The notes: a model not told the origin generated them from the letters alone. 64,000 bases of DNA from Ancylobacter amanitiformis (GCF_030814815.1 NZ_JAUSVR010000003.1:248001-312000); one strand, 5' to 3'. Shown: positions 29,970 through 40,250, counted from the stretch's first letter. Numbers and translations are program-made.

Positions 29970-30577
29970 GGGGTCTCTCCTGTCGGCTCGGCGCCGAGAT
30001 GGCCGGCCAGCGCGTCTACCACCGCCTCGACCATGACGTCCTGCGGCACGTCGTGCGAGACGACGGTGAGGGTGGCCCTGGCATAGACGGGATAGCGCAG
30101 GTCGATCAGCCGGGCGAGGGTCGTGGCCGGATCGTCGGTCTTCAGCAGCGGGCGGTCGTCGCGTCGGCGCACCCGGCGCAGCAGCAGGTCGAGTTCGGCC
30201 TTCAGCCACACCGAAATGCCGTGCCGGGCAATCGCCGCCTGCGTCTCGTCGCTCATGAAGGCGCCGCCGCCGGTGGCCAGTACCATCGGCCCGTTTTCCA
30301 GCAGCCGCGAGATCACCTTCTTCTCACCGTCGCGAAAGGCGGGTTCGCCGTGATGGGCGAAAATCTCGGGAATCGTCATGCCCGCGGCCTGCTCGATCTC
30401 GACGTCCGCATCGGCGAAAGGCAGGTTGAGCCGGCGGGCGAGGCGTTTGCCGACCGACGACTTTCCAGCTCCCATCATGCCCACGAGGACGATCGAGCGC
30501 GAGCCCAGCCGTTCGCGCAAGCCTGCCCCCTTGTCGTCCTGGACGAAATCCGCCGTCATGACATCGTGTCCGCTCAT
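29966..30577 (-). CDS. aroK: Shikimate kinase
   Basis: About 203 residues: a P-loop shikimate kinase phosphorylating shikimate with ATP. The Walker A motif is GMMGAGKSSVG, the shikimate-binding region is DADVEIEQAAGMTIPEIF with FRDGEKKVI, ATGGGAFM follows, and the lid is RRDDRPLLKTDDP. The start is uncertain: ATGs at 30595, 30577 and 30559 are all in frame. 30577 has GAGG two bases before it, rather close. First gene of aroK-aroB. Confidence 0.93.
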   Translation of the reverse strand: MSGHDVMTADFVQDDKGAGLRERLGSRSIVLVGMMGAGKSSVGKRLARRLNLPFADADVEIEQAAGMTIPEIFAHHGEPAFRDGEKKVISRLLENGPMVLATGGGAFMSDETQAAIARHGISVWLKAELDLLLRRVRRRDDRPLLKTDDPATTLARLIDLRYPVYARATLTVVSHDVPQDVMVEAVVDALAGHLGAEPTGETP

Positions 30578-30748
30578 CACCTCGCGGACTATCATCCGCG
30601 CGGGGGCGACGCAATGTGAGCGTGTCTTTCGACAAGCGCTGCGACGCGCGGATCGCCTGTGGCCACGCGGTTCCTTCCGTCCGGATGGCGAAAGGCCTTA
30701 AGGTCGCGGCGAGCGACCCCCATCGATTCGTCGGACGCCCGAGACATC

Positions 30749-30892
30749 ATGCCGAGCCTCATTCGCCTCCTCGTCATCCTCGCCGTGCTCGGCGGCATCG
30801 GCTATGGCGCGATGTGGGCGCTGGCCAATCTGGTGGAGCCGCAGCCGCGCGAGATGAGCGTGACCGTGCCGCTCGACAAGCCGAGCCGATGA
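30749..30892 (+). CDS. Small single-pass membrane protein upstream of xerD
   Basis: A 47-residue protein beginning MPSLIRLLVILAVLGGIGYG, one N-terminal membrane helix followed by a short polar tail (EPQPREMSVTVPLDKPSR). Similar short proteins sit immediately before xerD in many rhizobial genomes, often misnamed histidine kinase; no kinase motif is present. Its stop overlaps the xerD start (ATGA), so the two are translationally coupled. Function is unknown. Confidence 0.8.
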   Translation: MPSLIRLLVILAVLGGIGYGAMWALANLVEPQPREMSVTVPLDKPSR

Positions 30893-32055
30893 GCGGGGAG
30901 GGCCCCAAGGGCGGCGAACGGGGCAGGCCGGGCGGGTCTCTCGCTCCGCGCTCCACCGGACCGGCGGCGCTGTTTCTCGACATGATGGCATCGGAGCGCG
31001 GCGCCAGCGCCAACACGCTCGCCGCCTATGCCCGCGACCTCGAGGATTACGAGGGCTTTCTCGCCACCGAGGGCGTGGGGGCGCTGGAGGCGGGGACGAC
31101 GCAGATCCGCGCCTATCTCGCCGATTTGTCGGCGCGCGGCCTCGCCAGCGCCAGCGTGGCGCGTCGGCTGTCGGCGCTGCGCCAGTTTCACCGCTTTCTC
31201 TATGTCGAGAATCACCGCGGCGACGACCCCGCCGCGGTGCTGGAGGGTCCGCGCCGTACGCGCCCGCTGCCCAAGGTGCTGACGCTGGATGAGGTGACGG
31301 CGCTGATCGAGACCGCCCATGCGCGCGCCGCCGAGGCGGTGCCGAGCTTTGCCGAACAGGCCCGGCGCGCGCGCGTCGCCTGTTTTGTCGAACTGCTCTA
31401 TGCCACCGGCCTGCGCGTTTCCGAACTGGCGGCGCTGCCGGCCTCGGCGGCCGGCACGCGGGGCGAGGCGATCATCGTGCGCGGCAAGGGCGCCAAGGAG
31501 CGGCTGGTGCCGCTGGGCGAGCCCGCCAAGGCGGCGATGCGGGCCTGGCGTGCCGCGCTCGACGCCATGGCGCAGGGGGACAAGGACCGTGCCGCCGGCG
31601 GCCGAACGGCGGGACGCAAGGCCGGGATCGAGGGACGGGCCGGGATCGAGGGACGGGCCGGGATCGAGGGACGGGCCGGGATCGAGGGACGGGCCGGGAT
31701 CGAGGGACGGGCCGGGCGTGATACCAAGGCCGGAGTTGAACCTAGGGCGCTTGCCGGGCGCTGGCTGTTTCCTTCCGCTGCGGCGAGCGGCCATATTACC
31801 CGCCAGCAGGTGGCGCTGGACCTGAAGGACCTCGCGCTCGCCGCCGGGCTCGACCCCGCCAAGCTCTCCCCGCATGTACTGCGCCACGCCTTTGCCAGCC
31901 ATCTTCTGGCGCATGGCGCCGATCTGCGCATCGTGCAGACGCTGCTCGGCCATACCGACATCTCGACCACGCAGATCTACACCCACGTACTCGACGAGCG
32001 TCTGAAGAGCCTGGTGCGCGACCTGCATCCGCTGGGCGATTCCGCCGGCGATTAA
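30889..32055 (+). CDS. xerD: Tyrosine recombinase XerD with an internal repeat insertion
   Basis: A 388-residue tyrosine recombinase, expected with XerC to resolve chromosome dimers at dif. The N-terminal SAM-like core-binding domain runs to about residue 115. Catalytic residues are all present: Arg176 (TGLRVSEL), Lys200 (RGKGAKERLVP), His329 and Arg332 (SPHVLRHAF), His355 (LLGHTDISTT) and Tyr364 (QIYTHV). The Lys200-to-His329 gap is 129 residues, against about 72 in E. coli XerD. The excess is a low-complexity insertion holding five AGIEGR repeats (residues 245-274). Total length is well above the usual ~300. The frame is intact. Confidence 0.93.
   Translation: MSGEGPKGGERGRPGGSLAPRSTGPAALFLDMMASERGASANTLAAYARDLEDYEGFLATEGVGALEAGTTQIRAYLADLSARGLASASVARRLSALRQFHRFLYVENHRGDDPAAVLEGPRRTRPLPKVLTLDEVTALIETAHARAAEAVPSFAEQARRARVACFVELLYATGLRVSELAALPASAAGTRGEAIIVRGKGAKERLVPLGEPAKAAMRAWRAALDAMAQGDKDRAAGGRTAGRKAGIEGRAGIEGRAGIEGRAGIEGRAGIEGRAGRDTKAGVEPRALAGRWLFPSAAASGHITRQQVALDLKDLALAAGLDPAKLSPHVLRHAFASHLLAHGADLRIVQTLLGHTDISTTQIYTHVLDERLKSLVRDLHPLGDSAGD
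31621..31710 (+). repeat. 18-bp in-frame minisatellite in xerD
   Basis: Five perfect, head-to-tail copies of gccgggatcgagggacgg. Each copy encodes Ala-Gly-Ile-Glu-Gly-Arg. The absence of any substitution between copies suggests recent expansion or ongoing slippage. Confidence 0.98.
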
Positions 32056-32172
32056 GCGCGAATCAAGCCGTGCCTTGACGTCGCCGTGCTCTCGGGGCAG
32101 CTTCCGCGCAACTTTAGGGCCTGCCTGCCCGGCAGGCCGACCGTTTCCCGAAGCCGGATTGACCGAAACCCC

Positions 32173-33126
32173 ATGCGCAGCTACCTCGATTTTGAGAAGC
32201 CCGTGGCCGAACTCGAGGCCAAGCTGGAAGAATTGCGCGCCGTTGCCGCGCAGGGCGGCGCGGTCGCCATCGGCGACGACATTGCCCGCCTGGAAGGCAA
32301 GGCGCAGGATGCGCTGGTGCATCTCTACGCCAATCTCACGCCGTGGCAGAAGGCGCAGGTCGCGCGGCACCCGCTGCGCCCGCATTTCTCCGATTATGCC
32401 GGCGCGCTGTTCGAGGAATACGAGCCGCTCGCCGGCGATCGCAAATTCGGCGACGACAATGCCATTCTCGGCGGTCTGGCGCGCTTTCGCGGCCGGCCGG
32501 TGTGCCTGATCGGCCAGGAAAAGGGCAACACCACCGAGACCCGCATCAAGCACAATTTCGGCATGGCCCGGCCCGAGGGCTACCGCAAGGCCGTGCGGCT
32601 GATGGAACTGGCCGATCGTTTCGCGCTGCCGGTGATCTCGCTGGTCGACACCGCCGGCGCCTTCCCCGGGCTCGACGCCGAGGAGCGCGGCCAGGCGGAG
32701 GCGATCGCCCGCTCCACCGATGCCTGCCTCGCGCTCAGCGTGCCCAATGTCGCGGTCATCATCGGCGAGGGCGGTTCCGGCGGGGCGATCGCCATCGCCA
32801 CGGCGAATCGGGTGCTGATGCTGGAGCATTCGATCTACAGCGTGATCTCGCCCGAGGGCGCGGCCTCGATTCTCTGGCGCGATACCGCCAAGGCGCAGGA
32901 GGCGGCGATGAACATGAAGATCACCGCCCAGGATCTCGCTCGCTTTCATGTGATCGATACCATCATACCGGAGCCGCCGGGCGGTGCGCATCGCGATCCC
33001 GCGCTCGCCATGACCCGGGCGGGCGACGCGATCGAGGCGGCGCTGCAGGATCTCGAAGGGCTGGACGGCCCGGGCCTGCGCAAGGCGCGGCGCGAGAAGT
33101 TCCTCGCCATCGGCCGCACCCTGTAG
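32173..33126 (+). CDS. accA: Acetyl-CoA carboxylase carboxyltransferase subunit alpha
   Basis: A 317-residue AccA, one half of the carboxyltransferase that makes malonyl-CoA for fatty-acid synthesis (partner AccD not in the window). It shows [72 protein letters not shown] and the oxyanion region [13 protein letters not shown]. The ATG at 32173 gives the family-typical N terminus. Downstream of xerD on the same strand (117 bp gap). Confidence 0.97.
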   Translation: MRSYLDFEKPVAELEAKLEELRAVAAQGGAVAIGDDIARLEGKAQDALVHLYANLTPWQKAQVARHPLRPHFSDYAGALFEEYEPLAGDRKFGDDNAILGGLARFRGRPVCLIGQEKGNTTETRIKHNFGMARPEGYRKAVRLMELADRFALPVISLVDTAGAFPGLDAEERGQAEAIARSTDACLALSVPNVAVIIGEGGSGGAIAIATANRVLMLEHSIYSVISPEGAASILWRDTAKAQEAAMNMKITAQDLARFHVIDTIIPEPPGGAHRDPALAMTRAGDAIEAALQDLEGLDGPGLRKARREKFLAIGRTL

Positions 33127-33232
33127 GCGGGCGTCGGTTGCCGGTGCCGTTTGGCGGCGGGTGCACGCTTGCTGTATGGTCGCCACGAGGATAACGACTA
33201 CGCGGTCGAGTCCATCTGGGGACGGACGGGGA

Positions 33233-35155
33233 GTGTCGCGCTTGAACCTTTCCGCTTTTTCGCGGCTGGTCGGTGGCGGGGCGGCGCGCTGGCGCATGGC
33301 CCTGCTGTCGGGTGTCGCGGCCCTTTCGCTCGCCGGCTGCACCGGTGATGACGGCCCCTCGCCGATGATGTCCAAGGCGATGAAGACGCTCTCGCCCCAG
33401 ACCGTCGCGCTGCTGCAGGAGAAGGGCATGTCGACCGACAGCCCGCTCGTCGTGCGCATTTTCAAGGAAGAATCGGAACTCGAGGTCTGGAAACAGACCA
33501 CGGATGGCGACTACGCGCTGCTCAAGACCTACCCGATCTGCCGCTGGTCCGGCGAACTGGGGCCAAAGAAGACGGAAGGCGACCGGCAGGCGCCGGAGGG
33601 CTTCTATACGATCACGCCCGGCCAGATGAATCCGAATTCGAGCTATTATCTCTCGTTCGACCTCGGTTTTCCCAACCCCTATGACCGGGCGCTCGGCCGC
33701 TACGGCTCCAACCTGATGGTGCACGGCGACTGCTCCTCGCGCGGCTGCTATGCGATGACCGACGAGCAGGTGCAGGAAATCTTCGCGCTCGGCCGCGAGA
33801 GCTTCCGGGGCGGCCAGCGATCTTTCCAGGTGCAGGCCTATCCTTTCCGCATGACGCCGGAAAACATGGTCCGCCACCGCAACAATCCCAATCTCGCCTT
33901 CTGGAAGATGCTCAAGGAAGGCAGCGACACGTTCGATCTGACCAAGGCGCCGCCCAAGGTCGATTATTGCAGCAAGCGCTACGTGTTCAACGCGACGCCG
34001 GTCGATCCGGGTCAGAAGTTCCAGGCCTCTTCGCCGTGCCCCGCCTATACCCAGCCGGGGGATCTCGGCGAGGAACTCGCCGCCCGCCAGCGCGATGTGG
34101 CGACGCGGATCGCCAGCGCGGGGGCGCTGGTGCCTGTCGCGCCGGTCAAGACCGGCAAGGACGGGGGCATGCACAAGGTGTTCCTCGCCAAGCTGGAAAA
34201 TCCCGAGCTGAAGGCCCCGGGTTCGCTGCCGCCCGTGGTCAAGCCGCCGGGGAGCGACTATGGCGTGGCGACCAACGAGCCGGCGCCGGCCGAGAGCATC
34301 GCGCTGGCTACCGCCGCGTCCGTGCCGACCACGGCCGATGTGCCGCTGCCGACGCCGCGCCCCACCGACCTGCCGCCGCTGAGTTCACAGCCCGCCGGCA
34401 CACCCGCCCTGCCGGAGCCGGCCGCCGGCCTGCTTGCCGCCCGTTCACCCGCCGTCACCGCGCCGGGTACGGAGGTTGCGGCGCTGGAGGGCGGCGGGTT
34501 CCTCGCCAGCGTGAAGAGCTTCTTCAGCGGCGCCGCGTCGCCCACCGCGTCGCCCGCGACCGAGCCGCCCGCCAGCGCGGCGGCGGCAGTGGTCGCCCCT
34601 GCCGCCGCTCCCGCCCCCGCCAGCATGACGTCTGCCGCTCCGGCGGCTGCCGCAGCCGCTCCTGTAACCGCTCCTGCCACTCCGGCGCCGTTTTCCGGCT
34701 TCTCGCTCAGCAGCCTGTTTGGCGGCGGCTCGACGCGCGCGGCTGACACGGTGGCGCCCGCTCTTCCCGCGGAGGCCGCGGCGGTCGATGTGCCGGTGCC
34801 GCCCGTACGGCCGGTGGCCGCGCCGCAGGCGGCGTCGCGCGCCTCGGCTCCTGTCGTCCAGCATCCCGTAGCGGCCGCCGCCCCCTCCGCCCGCCCGGCG
34901 CGCGCGCCGGCAAATTCCGCGCCCGCCACGGGTGCGGTGCCGGCCTATGCGGCGGTGCCGACGCCGAGCACGTCCTATTCCACCGTGCCGACGCCGTCGG
35001 CCGCCACCGCGGCCGCCACGCCCGCCGTGCCGACGCCCGCGCAGGCTTCCGCACAGGCATCGGCCACCGCGGGTCAGCCGCTCAGCGGAACCGCGCCGGC
35101 CCTTCCCGGCGCGTCGATCCTCACCTCGGGAAGCTTCTCCACCACCGTCCAGTAA
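33233..35155 (+). CDS. L,D-transpeptidase-like (YafK-type) lipoprotein with a long low-complexity tail
   Basis: About 640 residues. The start is uncertain; with GTG at 33233 a lipoprotein signal ends in SLAGC (Cys36). Other in-frame starts are 33161 and 33296. Residues ~60-260 form a YkuD domain of the YafK subgroup, with VRIFKEESELEVWK, GFYTITPGQMNPNSSYYLSF and the active-site segment His164-Gly-Asp-Cys...Gly-Cys172-Tyr-Ala. These enzymes cross-link or cleave links between peptidoglycan and proteins. The last ~350 residues are Ala/Pro-rich, probably disordered and periplasmic, with the short segment FLASVKSFFSG embedded. Confidence 0.82.
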   Translation: MSRLNLSAFSRLVGGGAARWRMALLSGVAALSLAGCTGDDGPSPMMSKAMKTLSPQTVALLQEKGMSTDSPLVVRIFKEESELEVWKQTTDGDYALLKTYPICRWSGELGPKKTEGDRQAPEGFYTITPGQMNPNSSYYLSFDLGFPNPYDRALGRYGSNLMVHGDCSSRGCYAMTDEQVQEIFALGRESFRGGQRSFQVQAYPFRMTPENMVRHRNNPNLAFWKMLKEGSDTFDLTKAPPKVDYCSKRYVFNATPVDPGQKFQASSPCPAYTQPGDLGEELAARQRDVATRIASAGALVPVAPVKTGKDGGMHKVFLAKLENPELKAPGSLPPVVKPPGSDYGVATNEPAPAESIALATAASVPTTADVPLPTPRPTDLPPLSSQPAGTPALPEPAAGLLAARSPAVTAPGTEVAALEGGGFLASVKSFFSGAASPTASPATEPPASAAAAVVAPAAAPAPASMTSAAPAAAAAAPVTAPATPAPFSGFSLSSLFGGGSTRAADTVAPALPAEAAAVDVPVPPVRPVAAPQAASRASAPVVQHPVAAAAPSARPARAPANSAPATGAVPAYAAVPTPSTSYSTVPTPSAATAAATPAVPTPAQASAQASATAGQPLSGTAPALPGASILTSGSFSTTVQ

Positions 35156-35344
35156 GCCGGTGAGAACACGATGGACCGAAGGCTGGCGTGGCTCTCGCCC
35201 GCCTTCGCGTTTCATGGCCTGTGAGAGATTGATCCGCGCACGTGATGTGGGTGCGGGCGATGCCGGATATCATAAGTCGGCTATCTGATGAGCGCGCGCG
35301 CCGCGCTGCCGCAGCCCGCAATCACCGTGCCGAGAGAGTGCTTT

Positions 35345-35758
35345 TCAGCTGATGACAGTGGCGTGGTGGTTGACCACCCGCCAGCCTTCCGCAGAGCGAT
35401 GCCACAGGCGGGTGATGCGCAGGCTCGCCGTGAAGGCCGCGCCGCCGGCGTGGCCCTTCGCCTCAGCCTGCAGCACGGCGACCACCGCACCGGGAGCCAG
35501 CGCGCGCAGGCGATAATCCGAAAATATAAGCCGGCTCAATTTCAGCGCGCCGACGCGATGAAGGTCGAGGTCGTCCTGCTTGCTCAGGAACTGGCCGCGC
35601 TGGTCGACGAAGACGAGATCGTCGGCCAGCAGCCGATCCAGCGCGAAGGTATCTCCCGCCAGCGCGGCGTCACGCAGGCGGCGTTCGGCGATTTCGACCT
35701 CGGCGATTTCGGCCTCGGCGAGATCGGCATCGGCCCGCGGCGCCGCCGGCACGCTCAT
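35345..35758 (-). CDS. NTF2-like (SnoaL/DUF4440) protein
   Basis: A 137-residue protein with a predicted NTF2-like cone fold: [39 protein letters not shown], and a C-terminal [20 protein letters not shown] strand typical of DUF4440. Some family members are ketosteroid-isomerase-like enzymes and others bind small ligands; the role here is unknown. Its ATG overlaps the secA stop (ATGA), so it is translated from the secA mRNA. It has no signal peptide. Confidence 0.8.
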   Translation of the reverse strand: MSVPAAPRADADLAEAEIAEVEIAERRLRDAALAGDTFALDRLLADDLVFVDQRGQFLSKQDDLDLHRVGALKLSRLIFSDYRLRALAPGAVVAVLQAEAKGHAGGAAFTASLRITRLWHRSAEGWRVVNHHATVIS

Positions 35759-38553
35759 ATGAACTTGCCGTGGCAGTGCTTGTATTTGAGGCCGGAGCCG
35801 CATGGGCAGGCCTCGTTGCGGCCGACCCGACCCCAGGTCGAGGGGTCGTTGGGATCGCGGAGCGCGGCGGCTCCGGCATCGGCGGAAGGTGCCAGCGTCG
35901 CTTGCTGGGCGAAGGCGGCATCGGCCAGCGCGAACTCGTCCTCGCCGGTGACGGCATCGATGTGATGCGCGGTCATCGGCGGCTCCGGCTCGGCCGGCGG
36001 CGTCATCATCACCTCGACCCGCATCAACTGGGCGGTGACGGCCTCGCGCAGGCTGGAGAGCATCGCCTCGAACAGCTGGAACGCCTCGGACTTGTACTCG
36101 TTCAGCGGGTCGCGCTGGGCATAGCCGCGCAAGCCGACCACCTGGCGCAGATGATCGAGCGTGACGAGGTGCTCGCGCCAGAGGTGATCCAGCGTCTGCA
36201 GCAGGATCGACTTCTCGACATAGCGCATGATGTCGGGGCCATACTGGGCGAGCTTGGCCGCCATGGCCTCGTCGGCGCGCTTCTGGATGCGCTCGCGCAT
36301 TTCCTCGTCGGCAATGCCTTCCTCGGCCGCCCATTCCTTGACCGGCAGGTCGAGGCCGGTGACACGGGCGAGCGCCTCATTGAGGCCCTCGGTGTTCCAC
36401 TGCTCGGGATAGGCGTTGGGCGGGACGAACTTGACGACGATGTCCTCGATCACGCCGTGACGCATCTCGGCGACGGTCTCGGCGACGTCCTCGTCCTGCA
36501 TCAGCTCGACGCGCTGCTCGAACACCACCTTGCGCTGGTCGTTCATCACGTCGTCATATTTGAGCAGGTTCTTGCGGATGTCGTAGTTGCGCGCCTCGAC
36601 CTTCTGCTGCGCCTTCTCCAGCGCGCGGTTGATCCAGGGATGGACGATCGCCTCGCCCTCCTTGAGGCCGAGCTTCTGCAGCATGCCGTCGAGCCGGTCC
36701 GACCCGAAGATGCGCATCAGGTCGTCTTCCAGCGACAGGAAGAAATGCGAGTGGCCGGGGTCGCCCTGGCGGCCGGAGCGGCCGCGCAGCTGGTTGTCGA
36801 TGCGCCGGCTCTCATGGCGCTCGGTGCCGATGACGTAGAGCCCGCCGGCAGCCAGCGCCTTGGCCTTGAGGGTGGCGATCTCGGCGCGGATATTGGCTTC
36901 GGCGGCGGCGCGCTGCTCGCCCTCGGGCAGGTCGGCCAGTTCGTGCTGGATGCGCATGTCGGCATTGCCGCCGAGCTGGATGTCGGTGCCGCGACCGGCC
37001 ATGTTGGTGGCGATGGTGATGGCGCCGGGCACGCCGGCCTGGCTGACGATGTAGGATTCCTGCTCGTGGTGGCGCGCGTTCAGCACCGCGAACACCTTGT
37101 CCTCGGCCTTGCCCTGGTCGCCGTCATAGAGCGGGCGGAAGGCGTCGGGGTCGGAGAAATCCTTCTGCCGGAAGCCGCGCTTCTTGAGCAGTTCGGCCAG
37201 AAGTTCCGATTTCTCGATCGAGGTGGTACCCACCAGCACGGGCTGGCCCTTGGCCTTGCACTCGGTGATGAGGTCGATGATGGCGTTGTATTTCTCGCCC
37301 GCCGTCCGGTAGACCTCGTCGTCGTCGTCGACGCGCTGGACCGGCAGGTTGGTCGGGATCTCGATCACTTCGAGATTGTAGATGTCGCCGAATTCCTGCG
37401 CTTCCGTGTTCGCCGTGCCGGTCATGCCGGCCAGTTTCTCGTACATGCGGAAATAGTTCTGGAAGGTGATGGAGGCGAGCGTCTGGTTCTCGGGCTGGAC
37501 CTGGACGCGCTCCTTGGCTTCCAGCGCCTGGTGGAGACCTTCCGAATAGCGCCGGCCCGGCATCATGCGGCCGGTGAACTCGTCGATGATGACGACTTCA
37601 TTGTTGCGGACGATATAGTCCTTGTCGCGCTGGAACAGGGTGTGGGCACGCAGCGCCTGGTTGACGTGATGCACCACCGAGACGTTCTCGATGTCGTAGA
37701 GGCTCTCGGATTTGAGCAGTCCCGCCTCGCGCAGCAGCGTCTCGATCTTCTCCATGCCGACTTCGGTCATGGAGACCGAGCGCTGCTTCTCGTCGACCTC
37801 GTAATCCTCCTTGGACAGGCGGGGGATGTAGGTGTCGATGGTGTTGTAGAAATCCGAGCGGTCGTCGAGCGGGCCGGAAATGATGAGCGGCGTGCGCGCC
37901 TCGTCGATGAGGATGGAGTCCACCTCGTCGACCACGGCGAAGAAGTGCGGGCGCTGGACCATCTGGTTCAGCTCGTACTTCATGTTGTCGCGGAGATAGT
38001 CGAAGCCCAGCTCGTTATTGGTGGCGTAGGTGACGTCGCAGGCATAGGCCGCGCGGCGCTCATTGTCGTCGAGGCCGTGATGGATGATGCCGGTCGTGAG
38101 GCCGAGGAAGCGGTAGACCCGGCCCATCCATTCGGCGTCGCGCTTGGCGAGATAGTCGTTCACGGTGACGACGTGCACGCCCTTGGCCGTCAGCGCGTTG
38201 AGATAGACCGGCGCGGTGGCGACCAGGGTCTTGCCCTCGCCGGTACGCATCTCCGCGATGCCGCGCTCATGCAACACCATGCCGCCGATCAGCTGCACAT
38301 CGAAATGCCGCTGGCCGAGCGCGCGCCGCGAGGCCTCGCGCACCGTGGCGAAGGCGGGAACGAGCAGGTCGTCGAGGCTGGCGCCGTTGGCGAGCTGCTG
38401 GCGGAACTCGACGGTCCGCGCGCGCAGTTGCTCATCCGTGAGCTTCAGCAACTCCGGCTCGAGCGCATTGATGGCGGCGACCTTCGGCTGATAACCGCGC
38501 ACGCGGCGATCATTGGCCGATCCGAACAGCTTTCGCGCGAGAGCGCCGAACAT
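35755..38553 (-). CDS. secA: Preprotein translocase ATPase SecA
   Basis: A 932-residue SecA, the motor of Sec protein export at the inner membrane. It starts [19 protein letters not shown] and carries Walker [12 protein letters not shown], the DEVD-type motif [47 protein letters not shown] and [13 protein letters not shown]. The C terminus has the zinc-binding tail [16 protein letters not shown] that contacts SecB and ribosomes. Length is typical. Transcribed divergently from the parvulin gene from a 439-bp shared region. Confidence 0.98.
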   Translation of the reverse strand: MFGALARKLFGSANDRRVRGYQPKVAAINALEPELLKLTDEQLRARTVEFRQQLANGASLDDLLVPAFATVREASRRALGQRHFDVQLIGGMVLHERGIAEMRTGEGKTLVATAPVYLNALTAKGVHVVTVNDYLAKRDAEWMGRVYRFLGLTTGIIHHGLDDNERRAAYACDVTYATNNELGFDYLRDNMKYELNQMVQRPHFFAVVDEVDSILIDEARTPLIISGPLDDRSDFYNTIDTYIPRLSKEDYEVDEKQRSVSMTEVGMEKIETLLREAGLLKSESLYDIENVSVVHHVNQALRAHTLFQRDKDYIVRNNEVVIIDEFTGRMMPGRRYSEGLHQALEAKERVQVQPENQTLASITFQNYFRMYEKLAGMTGTANTEAQEFGDIYNLEVIEIPTNLPVQRVDDDDEVYRTAGEKYNAIIDLITECKAKGQPVLVGTTSIEKSELLAELLKKRGFRQKDFSDPDAFRPLYDGDQGKAEDKVFAVLNARHHEQESYIVSQAGVPGAITIATNMAGRGTDIQLGGNADMRIQHELADLPEGEQRAAAEANIRAEIATLKAKALAAGGLYVIGTERHESRRIDNQLRGRSGRQGDPGHSHFFLSLEDDLMRIFGSDRLDGMLQKLGLKEGEAIVHPWINRALEKAQQKVEARNYDIRKNLLKYDDVMNDQRKVVFEQRVELMQDEDVAETVAEMRHGVIEDIVVKFVPPNAYPEQWNTEGLNEALARVTGLDLPVKEWAAEEGIADEEMRERIQKRADEAMAAKLAQYGPDIMRYVEKSILLQTLDHLWREHLVTLDHLRQVVGLRGYAQRDPLNEYKSEAFQLFEAMLSSLREAVTAQLMRVEVMMTPPAEPEPPMTAHHIDAVTGEDEFALADAAFAQQATLAPSADAGAAALRDPNDPSTWGRVGRNEACPCGSGLKYKHCHGKFI

Positions 38554-38992
38554 GAGCTTCCAATCCGTGTCCGCCAGGGCAGAGGTCGGGTACCAACGGT
38601 GACGGGCCGCCGGGACCAGTGAGACGCCGCCCCACGCCGGCACGCGCCATGCGGGCCATGCCATTCATCCAGACGCCATTTGCGGCCGAATTGGGTCTGC
38701 CGGGCCAGGCGGTCGCGAACGGCGTTCGGGTGGTTGCGTCACATCAATGCGAGGATCAGAGCGACCACGCACCTTCCGCCACACTTATGAACGGGTTTAG
38801 GGGTTGTCAATCGCGCGCCGGACGACAGTTTCCTGACGCAGCGGAGCTTCGGACGGCGGCTCGCGCCGGTATCGCCGTCGTGAACCTGACATGCTTTGCC
38901 GATTGCCTAAACCCCCGCTTGCAACCTCGGTCCGACTGCGCCAGCTTTCGCCGCCCGAACAGCGGACAACCGCAACCCAAGGAATGGCCTTC
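38554..38992. other. 439-bp divergent promoter region between secA and the parvulin gene
   Basis: No credible gene is seen. The region carries a clear minus-strand promoter for secA (separate entry). On the plus strand a weaker candidate is CTGACA (38886-38891), 16 bp, TAAACC (38908-38913), about 80 bp before the parvulin start. The ~230-bp leader of secA shows no obvious SecM-like arrest peptide. Confidence 0.4.
38782..38810 (-). promoter_or_regulatory. Sigma-70-type promoter for secA
   Basis: On the minus strand a perfect -35 TTGACA (38810-38805) is followed after 17 bp by TAAGTG (38787-38782). It stands about 230 bp upstream of the secA ATG in otherwise non-coding sequence. Confidence 0.45.
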
Positions 38993-40033
38993 ATGAACTT
39001 CCATCGTCCGCACCCCGAAACCCTGTCGGCGCCCAAGGCGCAGAATCGCCGCGCCGGCCTCGTGCGGGCTGGCCTGGTGGCCGCGCTGATGGGCGTTGCC
39101 ATGCCGGCCTTCGCGCAGACCGCGCCGGCGACGACCGCCGCTCCGGCGGCTGCGGCGCCTGCGGCCGCGCCGGTCGTGCAGGCCGATGACACGGTGCTCG
39201 CCACCGTCAACGGGGCGCCCATCACCCGTGGTGATGTGAAGGCCGCGACGGAAGAGCTGGCGCAGAACCTGCCGCAGCAGATCCAGGGCGCGGCACGCGA
39301 CGAATATGTGCTCGGCTTCCTGATCGACCTCACCGCCATGGCGCAGGCCGCCGAGGCGCAGAAGCTCGACCAGACCCCCGACTTCCAGCAGCAGATGGCC
39401 TTCATCCGCAAGCGCCTGCTCATGCAGGCGGCGCTTGAGCAGGCCACCAAGGCCGCGATGACCGACGAAGCGCTGAAGAAGACCTATGAAGAGGCGATCA
39501 AGCAGCAGCAGCCGGAAGAAGAGGTTCATGCGCGCCACATCCTGTTCCTGACCGATCCGGCCAAGAAGGAGAGCGACGCCGAGGCCAAGAAGAAGGCTGA
39601 CGAGGTCGAGGCCCGCCTGAAGAAGGGCGAGGATTTCGCCAAGCTCGCCAGCGAGCTTAGCGAGGATCCCGCAGGCAAGAAGGACGGCGGCGATCTCGGC
39701 TTCTTTGCCAAGGACCAGATGGTGCCGGAATTCGCCGACGTCGCCTTCGCGATGAAGCCGGGCGAGATTTCCAAGCCGGTGAAGACGCAGTTCGGCTGGC
39801 ACGTCATCAAGGTTGAGGAAAAGCGCCAGAAGCCGGTGCCGACCTTCGACGAGGTGAAGCCGCAGATCCAGCAGTTCCTCGCCCAGAAGGCGCAGGCCGA
39901 GGCGGTGCAGAAGTTCCGCGAGTCCGCCAAGGTCGAGAAGACCGCCGCGGCCCCGAGCCCGGCCGACCTCACCACCCAGCCCGCCGGCGCGGCTCCGGCC
40001 GCCCCCGCCACGGCGCCCAAGCCGGCGCAGTGA
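38993..40033 (+). CDS. Parvulin-type peptidyl-prolyl isomerase
   Basis: A 346-residue periplasmic PpiC/SurA-like protein. A signal peptide (LVRAGLVAALMGVAMPAFAQ) is followed by an Ala/Pro-rich linker, a SurA-N-like helical region beginning VLATVNGAPITRGDVKA, and the parvulin domain (VHARHILFLTD ... GGDLGFFAKDQMVPEFADVAF ... KTQFGWHVIKVEE). The C-terminal Ala/Pro tail is disordered. It probably assists folding of exported proteins, which fits its divergent pairing with secA. The ATG at 38993 has AAGGA nine bases upstream; ATG 38984 is in frame but overlaps that site. A 13-bp unit containing the stop codon is duplicated (40021-40046). Confidence 0.93.
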   Translation: MNFHRPHPETLSAPKAQNRRAGLVRAGLVAALMGVAMPAFAQTAPATTAAPAAAAPAAAPVVQADDTVLATVNGAPITRGDVKAATEELAQNLPQQIQGAARDEYVLGFLIDLTAMAQAAEAQKLDQTPDFQQQMAFIRKRLLMQAALEQATKAAMTDEALKKTYEEAIKQQQPEEEVHARHILFLTDPAKKESDAEAKKKADEVEARLKKGEDFAKLASELSEDPAGKKDGGDLGFFAKDQMVPEFADVAFAMKPGEISKPVKTQFGWHVIKVEEKRQKPVPTFDEVKPQIQQFLAQKAQAEAVQKFRESAKVEKTAAAPSPADLTTQPAGAAPAAPATAPKPAQ

Positions 40034-40100
40034 GCCGGCGCAGTGAGCCGCGCGCCGTGAGCGTGGCTCTCGGCCGGGTCTGAACGCCGTTTGATCAAAA

Positions 40101-40130
40101 GGCTCCGCGCCATCCGGCGCGGGGCCTTCT
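40101..40130 (+). terminator. Rho-independent terminator of the parvulin gene
   Basis: An 11-bp stem (ggctccgcgcc 40101-40111, ggcgcggggcc 40116-40126, one T-G pair) with loop ATCC, followed by TTCTTCCTT. It begins 67 bp after the stop codon. Confidence 0.75.
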
Positions 40131-40250
40131 TCCTTGGCCCATGGACGTCGCGCGGATTGAATCGCGCCGTGCGGTGGCGCCGCCGTCTTGCGGATGTCGC
40201 GCGCATCGGGCACACCCGTGGCGCTTTCATTTGCCCGCAGGGACTGCCCG

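Noticed and set aside
31621..31710. IEGR repeats read as factor Xa sites or a cloning artefact
   Set aside because: The motif arises from a GC-rich 18-bp repeat in an otherwise natural, intact xerD with native neighbours; no vector sequence is present.
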